DNA from: JAHOYW01 sp963664605
Lineage (GTDB): Bacteria > Verrucomicrobiota > Lentisphaeria > Victivallales > Victivallaceae
Length of the DNA stretch: 64,000 nucleotides
Direction: 5' to 3'
Assembly (NCBI GenBank): GCA_963664605.1
Contig: OY761536.1
Location: forward strand, 310,001-374,000
This document shows, piece by piece, positions 34,981 through 44,160 of this stretch; position 1 is the stretch's first letter; each line of letters begins with the position of its first letter. A program made the translations under genes and the position numbers. The notes beneath the pieces are model-generated. The model was not told where the DNA came from. It saw only the letters and a program-made list of their open reading frames with translations, and searched no databases.

Positions 34981-36206
34981 TGCGAATCAATTTTAGTGGA
35001 GACCTGTGCCCCTATGGCACTTATGAGCAATGCTTCATTGACGGCAATGTCGATAAGTTAATGCCTGAACTCATCAGTAAACTGGCGGAAAGCGAACTGC
35101 ATATAAGTAATCTGGAAGCGCCGCTTAGTACAGGCGGAAAACCAATCATTAAAACCGGCCCGAACTTCAGGTCATCCCCGGCGACAATCAAAGGCTTAAA
35201 ACAGTTGAGGCTCAGTCATGTCTGCCTGGCGAATAATCATATCAAGGATTATGGAGAAGAGGCATTGCTTGATACAGTCAAACATCTTGAAAATAATGGC
35301 ATTAAGGCTTTGGGCGTCGTTAAAGGGAAAAATGCTTTAATGGAACCTTATTTTTTTGAATGCAAAGGAATAAGGCTTTGTTTAATCAACGCGGCTGAAG
35401 CTGAATTTTCATTGCCGTCAAACAACAGTTGGGGAGCATCGACTCTTAATGAAGTCGCAATTATTAATATGCTGCATTCAGCCGGAAAGCAGGCTGATGT
35501 AATCATCTTATCATTGCATGCCGGACGTGAATATAGATTTTTCCCGGCTTCTTTCCTGCGGAAAATGTATCATAATTTTATTGATGCCGGAGCTGACATT
35601 ATTATCGGGCATCACCCACATGTACCGCAGGGAATTGAAATTTATAGAGATAAGCTAATTTGCTACAGCCTTGGAAATTTTATTTTCGACCGCCCGGGCA
35701 TGCGGGAAAAGACCGGGCCAGAATTTACTTTTCTGTTAAACTGTAAGCTAAGCCGGAAAGGACTGGAAGATTATTCTGTCGTACCATTGGAAAGAAACCC
35801 TGATAACAGTATAACTTTATTAAGAAACGAACGCAAAGAATATTTTATGAACTTCATGCGTGCAATTTCTGAACCACTTTACGATGATGACCTGTCCACA
35901 AAACTATGGGATGAATATGTCCGTGAAGACATTGACCTTTATATGACTCACCTTGCCCGGGCATATAATGCATATCCATTCAATGGCAGTAAAGAGGCGG
36001 ACGAGCAAAAAGCATATTTATTAAATGTCAATTCATCCTGCATTTCTCATCAAAAGATGCTGGAGAGAATAACTCAGCTTATTGCTGAAAATAATACTCA
36101 ATCAGATAAAGATGCCGCCATCCGAATAAATGGATGGAAGAATATTTTAAATAAATTACGAAAAACAGAGGAAACGTTAAATGCGAATGAAAGCAATATT
36201 AATTAG
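34980..36206 (+). CDS. CapA-like metallophosphatase-fold protein
   Basis: This 408-residue protein has the CapA/PgsA blocks: SGDLCP at residue 5 onward, NLEAPLS near 40, LANNHIKDYG near 82, LHAGREY near 180 and GHHPHVPQGIEIYRDKLICYSLGNFIFD near 211-238 (key residues GHHPH and SLGNFIFD). CapA proteins take part in poly-gamma-glutamate capsule formation or act as phosphoesterases. There is no N-terminal membrane anchor, unlike classical CapA, so this copy is probably cytoplasmic. It shares one base with the pilin stop and overlaps the next gene by 26 bases. Its role beside glycan-degrading enzymes is unknown. Confidence 0.72.
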   Translation: MRINFSGDLCPYGTYEQCFIDGNVDKLMPELISKLAESELHISNLEAPLSTGGKPIIKTGPNFRSSPATIKGLKQLRLSHVCLANNHIKDYGEEALLDTVKHLENNGIKALGVVKGKNALMEPYFFECKGIRLCLINAAEAEFSLPSNNSWGASTLNEVAIINMLHSAGKQADVIILSLHAGREYRFFPASFLRKMYHNFIDAGADIIIGHHPHVPQGIEIYRDKLICYSLGNFIFDRPGMREKTGPEFTFLLNCKLSRKGLEDYSVVPLERNPDNSITLLRNERKEYFMNFMRAISEPLYDDDLSTKLWDEYVREDIDLYMTHLARAYNAYPFNGSKEADEQKAYLLNVNSSCISHQKMLERITQLIAENNTQSDKDAAIRINGWKNILNKLRKTEETLNANESNIN

Positions 36207-39200
36207 TGTAACAGCCATATTGAGTTTTTGTACAAGTCCGGCATTCTCCGGCGAAACACCGGCTGGAGAAGTCGTTAATATGGAAAATGAAACAACTTGT
36301 AAAGCTTTTCCTGCCAATCGTGCAAAAGTAAGCTTTTCAAGCAAAACATCTTCTCAAGGGAAAAGAAGTTTACGTTTCGAATTTACCGGCAAAAATAAAG
36401 ACCGGGCATCAATTGTTTTCCCTTTCAAAGGCAATATGCAAGATTATGACGTTTTCGCCTTTGACTTTTACTGCGAAAATAATAATGGAGCTACAATGTC
36501 AGTTTATGTGAGCCAGGAAGTCAAAGACCCCAAAAAAGAAGTAGCTAATTCATACTCTTATGTTAACCTCATAGATGGACGCGACGGCTGGAGAACGATT
36601 CGGTTACGCAAAAAGGATTTCACTTTCAGAGGGAAAGGCGGTTATAAACAGGACTGGAGCAAGGTAAAATCTGTTTCTTTTGGCTTCGGACGCGGAATGC
36701 AGGGAAAGATGGTAGTCTATTTTGATAATATTCGTTTTGAAAAGTCAGATAATACTGACCCTAATATTATTCTTAACAGCAGTTTTGAACAAGAAACCAG
36801 TCCCGGCACTCCAGACTGCTGGCACAGGGATTTGAATATTCCACCGTTCGGGAAAAATATTTGGGGACTTGATTATAAAAATGCATTCAGCGGAAACAAG
36901 AGTTTGAGGATAGGTTTTAAAGGAAAATACGTAGCGCCCGGAGGCTCAACAATCAGAGTTGTAAAAGGAAATGACTATACTCTCTCGTTCTATATGAAAA
37001 GTGATAAAGACGGCACTCAAGTCAGCGTGAGAGGAGCAGGTGGTTTAAATTTTGGTTCTAAAAAGAAAATATTCAGAATTAGCAAAAATTGGAAACGTTA
37101 TTCTCTAACTGGCAAGGCAACTGGCATCAAGGCATCGTTTGTAATTGAATTGCTCTCTTCTGATGCAGTTTTATGGTTAGATGCAGTTCAATTAATAGAG
37201 GGCAACAAAACGCTAGCTTATATTGAACCCGCTGCGCCAAATAAAGAAAAAACAGTCAAGCCTGCAAAATCCAATAAACAAACGGTATCAGTAACATTGA
37301 AAGAAGCCTTGAATAAGCCTGTAATAGATGGGAAACTCAATGAGGACTGTTGGGAAAAAGCGGCTTTAATGGAAAAATTTGTAAAGCTTAAAAGCAACAC
37401 TCCCTCAGATGATAAAACAATATCCAGAGTAACATTTGATGATGAGGCTCTTTATATTAGCGTGGAAGCAAAAGAAAAAGATATGCCAAGAGTAAAGAGG
37501 ATGCTGAATGCCTCTGAAAAAAGCCCTTGGGCAACTGATTTGATTGAAGTTTTCATCGATTTCAATAATAACGGAAAAAGTTATTATCAATTTGCCGCAA
37601 ACGCTAAAGGCCAGAAATACATGGCGGCCTACAATACATCGCGAAAACCGAAAAACTGGGCTTGTAAATGGAGTGCGGCTGGAAAACTATATAAAGACAA
37701 ATGGACGCTTGAAATGAAAATACCGTATACTTGCTTTGATCTTTCGAAAGTTCCAAGTTCAGGCGAAATAGGGATGAATATCTGCCGTACGTCAATGGGA
37801 AAAACAAAACTTTACAGTTCCTGGGCGTTTGCAAACGGTTCTTTTCATAATACAGATTCTTTTGGCAAGCTGAGAGGTTTTAAATTTGCAAAGCTGAAAA
37901 ATTTCATGATTGATACAGCGTCCCTTACATGGAAATATGGTAAAGCCGGCGTTAATCTGAAAAATAATACTGTGAAAGATTTTGATTTGAAAGTAAAATT
38001 TACAGCTTTAACTCCAGACGGCAGTAAAATTACATCAAAAATTTCCAGCGTATTACTCAAGTCAGGAAAAACAGCCAATGTTAATTTGCCGCTTCAGTTG
38101 AAAAATGATGGTTTATACCGTTTGAGTGTTTCAGGAAAAGACGCGAAAGGGATATTGCGTTTCGCATCGCAGAACAAGGCTGTGAAAATATCCGGGGCTT
38201 CATTCTTTGAATTTCACGGCAGTGAATATGATTTTTACAGCAAAGATCAAACTGCTGAACTCAGATGTTTTATTGATACTGATGCAAGGAAATGTAAAGA
38301 ATTGAATTTAAAATGGCGATTGGCAAAAAATAATAAAACTGTTTTAAGTGGTATTTATAATTCCCTTAAAACAGGATTCAATTATTGGAAGCTACCTCTG
38401 GCAAAACTTGACAATGGCACATATCATATTACTGTGGAATTGCTGAAAAAAGGTAAATTGATAGCTTCCGGTAAAAGCTCATTCAGAAAACTACCTCCAG
38501 CTAAACAGGAAGTACGTATAAATCAATGGGGACGCTTTCTGGTTCAAAACGGAACTCCGTTCTTGATGTATGGATTCTATGACCACACTATGGGACAAGG
38601 CAAGCTGAATTCATGGAAAGCCGTTTTGGATGATACGCGACAAGCTAATTGTAACGCACTTCTGGTATATATGGGAAATAACCCTGATGTACATAAAGAG
38701 GCTGGAAAATATTTAGATGCAGCCGCGGCAGCAGGACAAAAAATCTGGATACATCTAAGCGGCATGTTTGCCTGGCACATAAAAAAATACGCTAAACATA
38801 AGAGAAGATATTTTTCTGAGAAGGAAGCGATGAAGGGCTTGCGGGATATTGTTTTAAAATATAAGGACCATCCTGCTTTGATTGGCTGGTGCACGCTTGA
38901 CGAACCGGGTAACAGGCCGCATCTTTTTACCAAAAAAGTGGTAAAAAAATATTATGATGAAGTTAAAAAACTTGATCCTCACCATCCATGTATTCTAAGC
39001 CATATTACACATTTGGGAGAATCAAAAATCTACGGAGATGCGACGGATTTAGCAGTCATTCCTTTTATGCCCAGAGGCGGGCGTTATGACTATCTTTTCC
39101 AGGAATTATGGAATACTGGTAAGCCTATAGTTACGAATTCTCCATGCTATGGCGGAGTAGGCAGTAGAAAAAATGAACCTACTCCCGCAGAACAAAGGAT

Positions 39201-39600
39201 CGCCATGTATAAAGCTCTGATACTCGGAGCCCGTGGCCTTTCCACATATACTTATCGTCCAACTGGACCGGCACTCTGGAATGAGTTTATCGATATAGGC
39301 AAAGAGCTTGAATATTTATCCCCGGCGCTGCTGACTCCGGATGAAAGGTTACGGCTTGAAGTATCACCGGAAGGACAGAATATTTTTGCGGTATTAAAAA
39401 AACATCAAAACAACTATTATTTAATTGCAGTCAATACCGCTCCTTTTAAAATTGATGTTAAATTCACATTGAGCAGTATTCCAAAAATAACTGATGTTAA
39501 AAGCTTATTTAAAACTAAAAAAGGAAAAGTTGACATAAACCTAAAAACAATTAAACTTATAATGGATAAACAGAGCACCGCTATATTTGAGATAAAATAG
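36181..39600 (+). CDS. Secreted TIM-barrel protein with CBM and CBM9-like domains (module 2)
   Basis: This 1139-residue protein starts at ATG 36181, preceded by GAGGAAACGTTAA, inside the end of the CapA gene. It has a signal peptide (about 1-23), an N-terminal beta sandwich (about 30-195), a second one starting NSSFEQETSPGTPDCW (about 198-340), a CBM9-like domain (PVIDGKLNEDCWEKA, about 380-580), Ig-like regions and a TIM barrel (about 780-1040). TLDEP puts the probable acid/base Glu at about 908. It is the module 2 member of the same barrel family as the products at 13181, 18392 and 21338. It is an exported glycan-active enzyme of unknown specificity. Confidence 0.62.
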   Translation: MRMKAILISVTAILSFCTSPAFSGETPAGEVVNMENETTCKAFPANRAKVSFSSKTSSQGKRSLRFEFTGKNKDRASIVFPFKGNMQDYDVFAFDFYCENNNGATMSVYVSQEVKDPKKEVANSYSYVNLIDGRDGWRTIRLRKKDFTFRGKGGYKQDWSKVKSVSFGFGRGMQGKMVVYFDNIRFEKSDNTDPNIILNSSFEQETSPGTPDCWHRDLNIPPFGKNIWGLDYKNAFSGNKSLRIGFKGKYVAPGGSTIRVVKGNDYTLSFYMKSDKDGTQVSVRGAGGLNFGSKKKIFRISKNWKRYSLTGKATGIKASFVIELLSSDAVLWLDAVQLIEGNKTLAYIEPAAPNKEKTVKPAKSNKQTVSVTLKEALNKPVIDGKLNEDCWEKAALMEKFVKLKSNTPSDDKTISRVTFDDEALYISVEAKEKDMPRVKRMLNASEKSPWATDLIEVFIDFNNNGKSYYQFAANAKGQKYMAAYNTSRKPKNWACKWSAAGKLYKDKWTLEMKIPYTCFDLSKVPSSGEIGMNICRTSMGKTKLYSSWAFANGSFHNTDSFGKLRGFKFAKLKNFMIDTASLTWKYGKAGVNLKNNTVKDFDLKVKFTALTPDGSKITSKISSVLLKSGKTANVNLPLQLKNDGLYRLSVSGKDAKGILRFASQNKAVKISGASFFEFHGSEYDFYSKDQTAELRCFIDTDARKCKELNLKWRLAKNNKTVLSGIYNSLKTGFNYWKLPLAKLDNGTYHITVELLKKGKLIASGKSSFRKLPPAKQEVRINQWGRFLVQNGTPFLMYGFYDHTMGQGKLNSWKAVLDDTRQANCNALLVYMGNNPDVHKEAGKYLDAAAAAGQKIWIHLSGMFAWHIKKYAKHKRRYFSEKEAMKGLRDIVLKYKDHPALIGWCTLDEPGNRPHLFTKKVVKKYYDEVKKLDPHHPCILSHITHLGESKIYGDATDLAVIPFMPRGGRYDYLFQELWNTGKPIVTNSPCYGGVGSRKNEPTPAEQRIAMYKALILGARGLSTYTYRPTGPALWNEFIDIGKELEYLSPALLTPDERLRLEVSPEGQNIFAVLKKHQNNYYLIAVNTAPFKIDVKFTLSSIPKITDVKSLFKTKKGKVDINLKTIKLIMDKQSTAIFEIK

Positions 39601-39616
39601 CATATAGGAGAGAATA

Positions 39617-40999
39617 ATGAAAAACCCAAAAAGAATTAGCGTATTTTGTTTGGCTGTATTAGCAATGGCGGCTTCTGGCGGAGCTGTTTTCAAGGCATCA
39701 CTGGGAGATGTAAAAGCAAATCTAAAAGGGAAAGAAATCAGCGCTGCTGGAGAGAACGCCGTTTTCGGGGAGGTTGACGGCTGGAAATGTCTAAAGAAAG
39801 GAGTTTTGACCTTTACGATCCAGGAAGGCTTTCCAGATAAAAGAGGTATCATTGCTTTTAGGATTCGACCGCTATTTGAACAAAAGAAAGATTCTCCTGA
39901 AATTACCGTAATTAAATTTGAAAGCGCCAAAGATAAAATGACATTTGAATATTTCCCTCCACAAACTGAATGGCGTTTAGATAAACTGGTTGGCGGACAA
40001 AAAGATATCGCAAAAACAAAGAATCATGAATTAAAGTCCCAGCAGTGGAACCACGTATGCATCGGCTGGGAACATCTGAACGCCAAACAGAACAGGATGG
40101 TTCTTTATGTAAACGGCAAACACATGGATTCTAAAAAATTTCCCAAACTGTTTAGCGGTCAGGTTACTGTAAAAATCGGCGGGGATAATATTAATACGGA
40201 AATTGCCGATCTGGTTATTTTGAATAAATATCTTGGACGTAAAGGTATTAACAAATTATGTAATGCCAAACCAGGGAAAGGGCCGGCTATGGTAGTTATA
40301 AAAAAGAAAACTAAAATTACTATAGACCCGGCATTACAGGCTGATATCGATAAACTCAAAGGGAAAGTAGGCCGTTTACTGTATCGTCATTCCACATCTA
40401 AAACTCCAATTGAGTTAACTGATGGAATTATAGCTGAACCTATTAATCCTGCCGATATAGGAAAGATTGACTTGTCAAAATATAAAGTAATACTGTTTCC
40501 TCAAGGACCGCGTTATCAGGTGTCCCCGGACCAGTACAAATATATTGTTGACTATGTTAAAAATGGCGGGGGTTACGTTGGTTCGTGCCAGGGCAGTTAT
40601 TTCGCCAACAAACTTAAATTGCTGGACTTTAAAACATACGCCTGTGATATATGGGGATTGTTTGCTATATATTTCAAAAACCCGCATATCATAACCGGAT
40701 GGCGGGAGAAGAAAATGATGCGCATGCATTTCGGTAATGGCCCTATTATGGTTCCCGGCGAAGGATGCGAAGTCATAGCGACTTATACCATGACAATGCC
40801 CGGCAAACCAACTATAGCAGCTATTATGACCGGAAAATGCGGTAAAGGCAGAGTGGTACTGTTCGGGCCGCACCCTATGGGAGGGCCGATAAGCGCAAAC
40901 GGAATAAAGAAATTTTATTCAGGCGAAAAAATGCATACCTCAAGAATGATGACTAATGCTCTGCTATATGCCGCAGGCATAATCGAAAACAAACGATAA
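39617..40999 (+). CDS. Concanavalin-like domain fused to BPL_N/amidotransferase-like domain
   Basis: This 460-residue protein has a signal-like N-terminus (FCLAVLAMAASGG). Residues about 25-210 form a LamG-like beta sandwich (GIIAFRIRPLF, WNHVCIGWEH, VNGKHMDSKKF). Residues about 245-455 match the class I glutamine-amidotransferase-like BPL_N fold: VILFPQGPRYQVSP, then VGSCQGSYFA with the nucleophile-elbow Cys, and GKGRVVLFGPHP near the end. I do not know an enzymatic activity for such secreted BPL_N domains. AGGAGAGAATA precedes the ATG. Confidence 0.6.
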   Translation: MKNPKRISVFCLAVLAMAASGGAVFKASLGDVKANLKGKEISAAGENAVFGEVDGWKCLKKGVLTFTIQEGFPDKRGIIAFRIRPLFEQKKDSPEITVIKFESAKDKMTFEYFPPQTEWRLDKLVGGQKDIAKTKNHELKSQQWNHVCIGWEHLNAKQNRMVLYVNGKHMDSKKFPKLFSGQVTVKIGGDNINTEIADLVILNKYLGRKGINKLCNAKPGKGPAMVVIKKKTKITIDPALQADIDKLKGKVGRLLYRHSTSKTPIELTDGIIAEPINPADIGKIDLSKYKVILFPQGPRYQVSPDQYKYIVDYVKNGGGYVGSCQGSYFANKLKLLDFKTYACDIWGLFAIYFKNPHIITGWREKKMMRMHFGNGPIMVPGEGCEVIATYTMTMPGKPTIAAIMTGKCGKGRVVLFGPHPMGGPISANGIKKFYSGEKMHTSRMMTNALLYAAGIIENKR

Positions 41000-41015
41000 G
41001 CGGGCAAAGGTTGAT

Positions 41016-42167
41016 ATGAATGTAAAAGAATTATATGTCGAAGACCGCCTGGCTATCGCTGTAACTTCGATGAGAAGAATTCACCGGAAAATCTATCTCG
41101 GTTTGACTGGCGGCGCCAATGTTTTGGCTGTATATGACATAGATAAAGAAACTATTGAAGTTAAAAATCATATCTTCCCGTGGATAAAGGAACGCGGCTA
41201 TTGCACCAAAGTCCATAATTCCATGGGAATATTGCCGGACGGTTCGATAGTTATGGGAGAAGGCAACCATTTCACCTGGGATGGAATCCCGGTGACGGTC
41301 AATTATTTTAACAAAGAACTGCCAGAATCAATGCTCAAACGCAAACAGGCGCAGGGCTGCCCGGATGTAAAATATACTGATTTCTGTTTGAAAAACCTGA
41401 AGGGCTGGGACAGGGCAAAATCCGATCCCGGCGGGCGGATCGTCCGTTATTATCCCGGCAGCGGTAAAACTGATATCGTTGGAAAGCTTCCGCAGTACCT
41501 TTATTCACAGTCAATGATTGTCGATACTGAACGGCAGCGGGGCTTCGGGCACACCATACCGGATAATAATTTTTTCTATGTGGATTTCAAAAGTAATGAA
41601 ATTAAGAATTTCGGGCATATCAGTGATTATGCTCATCACAATATGGTGATAACCCCTGACGGAATCTGTTACGGCGGCTGGATAGACCGCGCCGACGGTT
41701 CATTGAAACTGCTTAAGTTTGATCCTGAAAAACAGAAATTAGAATACCTTGATAAAATTATTCTGAGCGATCCCGGATCAAAAGTCGCGGGCAACCAGGG
41801 TATAGACGAATGGATCGTCACTAAGGACGGCAGAATATTCATGGGAACAGTCGCCAACTCCCTGTTGTTTGAATTCCATTGGAAAGAAGAAGGTTTTGAG
41901 TTGCTTGCCCAGCTCGCTAAAGGCGGCAGGGTAACTTCGATGGACGAAGACGAAAACGGCATTGTCTGGATAGGTGCGGATTATCCGCACATGCGCCTGA
42001 TCAGCTTCAATCCGGCAGATAATGGGATCAGGGATCACGGACGGGTAAACACAAGTTATCCGCGTTGTTATTTTCACGCTTCATGCTGTTTTGAAAATAA
42101 ACTTTACCTGGGGGAAACCGACGGTTTTTCTCCTTCACTGCATATAATAGATTTAACGTCACTTTAG
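41016..42167 (+). CDS. Beta-propeller-like protein of unknown function
   Basis: This 383-residue protein has no signal peptide. It consists of repeated four-strand units with patterns such as G.LPDGSIVMGEG, VTPDGICYGGW, VTKDGRIFMGT and DENGIVWIGAD, typical of six- or seven-bladed propellers. Such propellers in sugar loci are often lyases, lactonases or epimerases that use His and Asp at the central channel, for example oligogalacturonate lyase; here several conserved His are seen (HNSMGI, FGHISDYAHHNM). Function is otherwise open. It is 16 bases from the upstream gene and 14 from the next. Confidence 0.5.
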   Translation: MNVKELYVEDRLAIAVTSMRRIHRKIYLGLTGGANVLAVYDIDKETIEVKNHIFPWIKERGYCTKVHNSMGILPDGSIVMGEGNHFTWDGIPVTVNYFNKELPESMLKRKQAQGCPDVKYTDFCLKNLKGWDRAKSDPGGRIVRYYPGSGKTDIVGKLPQYLYSQSMIVDTERQRGFGHTIPDNNFFYVDFKSNEIKNFGHISDYAHHNMVITPDGICYGGWIDRADGSLKLLKFDPEKQKLEYLDKIILSDPGSKVAGNQGIDEWIVTKDGRIFMGTVANSLLFEFHWKEEGFELLAQLAKGGRVTSMDEDENGIVWIGADYPHMRLISFNPADNGIRDHGRVNTSYPRCYFHASCCFENKLYLGETDGFSPSLHIIDLTSL

Positions 42168-42181
42168 AAAAGGCTTAAGCT

Positions 42182-44104
42182 ATGTACAACAAATTTTTAT
42201 CGACTCCCAAAATGATGAACATGGGATTTCATTATACAGAACAATATAGCCGCCGCAACCGGATAAATGTCCTGGGGCTGGTGGATCACTCGACGCCTGA
42301 ATGGTCGGAATGGTATCAGCAAACCCATGAAGCTGAATCTTTACAAAAAATGGCGGATGCCGGATATAATTTGATTGAAATACATTTTCTCTATGGTTTT
42401 GGTTTGAAAAGCGAAGCGGAAGAAATCGAGCTCACTAAAAAAATGGTACAAAATGCTCACGCGGCAGGGATAAAAGTCCTGGGGTATTTTCAGTTCCACT
42501 CTGTTCAAGAGGAACTTTTTTATATAGAAAATCCCTGGGCAAAGGATTGCGAACAAATACAGGCGGACGGCGCTAGAAAAGAATATCGCTATGACCGGCC
42601 GGCTTTGTGTTTTTCCCATGAAAAAGTCAAACAGTATTACTTGGATGGTGTCGAATACGGCCTGAAACACTGTAATCTTGACGGAATAAGACTGGACAAT
42701 GATTATTTCAAAGGTTGCTATTGCACAAAATGCAAACAACTGTTCCATGAATACTTGAGGGATAATTTTCCCCCGGAAAAAGCAAAGGAGGTATTTGGTT
42801 TTTCTGACTTAAGCAATATTACCATGCCGCCGGCACAGCGTGGTTTTGATCCGGCATGGCTGGAAATGATAAAATTCCGGCAGCAGCAGCGTCAGGAAAT
42901 GATGAAGTTGATCCATGACAAAATAGCATCTATAAAGCCGGACGCGATATTAGGAGGAAACCCGGCGGTCACACGTAAGTTTGATAGCGATAGCGCAAAT
43001 TGTTTTTACCCGCCGGATCTGGGAAAAACCAACCACCTGGTATGTGGAGAGAACTCATTATCCCCTGAATTTCTCGGGGACGCTATTCGAACACAAGCGG
43101 TAATTTATAAGTTCGGAGAATGTTCCGGCTTTAAAGTTTTTCCCTCCCATCACAAATATACGGTCGACAATAGAGTTCGCTGGCCGGGAAGCTCTGAAGA
43201 ATGCGCCAGGACTTTGTGCGAAGCCCTTTGTTTTGGCGGCCATATACCATGTACGACCTGGGGTATCAGGATGGACGGAAATATAAACAGCGCTCTTTAT
43301 GAACGCCCTGAATTTTTAAAAGCAACAAAATCCATAAGCGATTTTATCAAAAAAAACTCTGATATTTATAAAAATGCCGAGTGTTCAGCCGAGGCCGGTA
43401 TTTATATAAATCGTGAAAATCGTATTAGTAATGCCCGCAGCGCTTTTGCATCTCTTCACGGGCTAATTCAAATTTTATTAAAATTACGGATACCGTTCAG
43501 ATTCATAGCTGAAGACAAAGCGGAATTATTAAATGGCCTTAAACTGTTAATTATTCCGGACGTCCAGCCAGTCAGCGATAAACAGTTGGAGAACTTTGTT
43601 GAATTCTCCAGGCGCGGTAATGTTTTGTTAACAGGATCAGCTTGCAAATACAATGAATATTTCTTAAAGCGCCAATCCCTTTGGGAAAATATTTTCCCGG
43701 ACATGACTAAGGTAAAAACTGTAAATGGAGTTCCAGAAGCAGTAAATCTGGACAAAGTGAAATTTTTTGACAATTTTGTAAAAGATATACCAATGCCTGA
43801 CAGCTATGAAATATTTGCAAAGCAATTATTGAGCCTTTATCAACCGGAAATTAAAATCAAAAACGGAGCAGCAATAGCGGTTGATACTTATAAGAATGAT
43901 AAGAATGAGCATTTTATTCATCTGCTGAATTACGACAATGGCAATCCAGCAGATATCATTGTCGAATTACCGTCCGCGTGCCGTTCAATAGAATTGTTTC
44001 AACCTGAATTATTCGGCTCAGAAAGTATAAATATTAATAACAATTCTGTAGAAATCAATAAATTCCACACTTATGCAGTCATAAAATACCAGTTAAACAA
44101 GTAG
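42182..44104 (+). CDS. Glycoside hydrolase-like protein (GHL6/GH42-like layout)
   Basis: This 640-residue cytoplasmic protein has a TIM barrel (about 15-390) with LDGIRLDNDYFKGCYCTKC near 166-184, an Asp-rich strand followed by a Cys-x-Cys-x2-Cys knuckle that resembles hypothetical glycosyl hydrolase family GHL6. A Rossmann-like trimerisation-type domain (about 400-530, LLIIPDVQPVSDKQLENF) and a C-terminal beta sandwich follow. The layout parallels the products at 3252 and 9986, although the barrel is different. It probably cleaves an imported oligosaccharide. The specific bond is unknown. Confidence 0.58.
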   Translation: MYNKFLSTPKMMNMGFHYTEQYSRRNRINVLGLVDHSTPEWSEWYQQTHEAESLQKMADAGYNLIEIHFLYGFGLKSEAEEIELTKKMVQNAHAAGIKVLGYFQFHSVQEELFYIENPWAKDCEQIQADGARKEYRYDRPALCFSHEKVKQYYLDGVEYGLKHCNLDGIRLDNDYFKGCYCTKCKQLFHEYLRDNFPPEKAKEVFGFSDLSNITMPPAQRGFDPAWLEMIKFRQQQRQEMMKLIHDKIASIKPDAILGGNPAVTRKFDSDSANCFYPPDLGKTNHLVCGENSLSPEFLGDAIRTQAVIYKFGECSGFKVFPSHHKYTVDNRVRWPGSSEECARTLCEALCFGGHIPCTTWGIRMDGNINSALYERPEFLKATKSISDFIKKNSDIYKNAECSAEAGIYINRENRISNARSAFASLHGLIQILLKLRIPFRFIAEDKAELLNGLKLLIIPDVQPVSDKQLENFVEFSRRGNVLLTGSACKYNEYFLKRQSLWENIFPDMTKVKTVNGVPEAVNLDKVKFFDNFVKDIPMPDSYEIFAKQLLSLYQPEIKIKNGAAIAVDTYKNDKNEHFIHLLNYDNGNPADIIVELPSACRSIELFQPELFGSESININNNSVEINKFHTYAVIKYQLNK

Positions 44105-44160
44105 AATCAATACTGATAAATAATCCAGATTCAGATAAAAAACAATATTAGGAGAACGTA

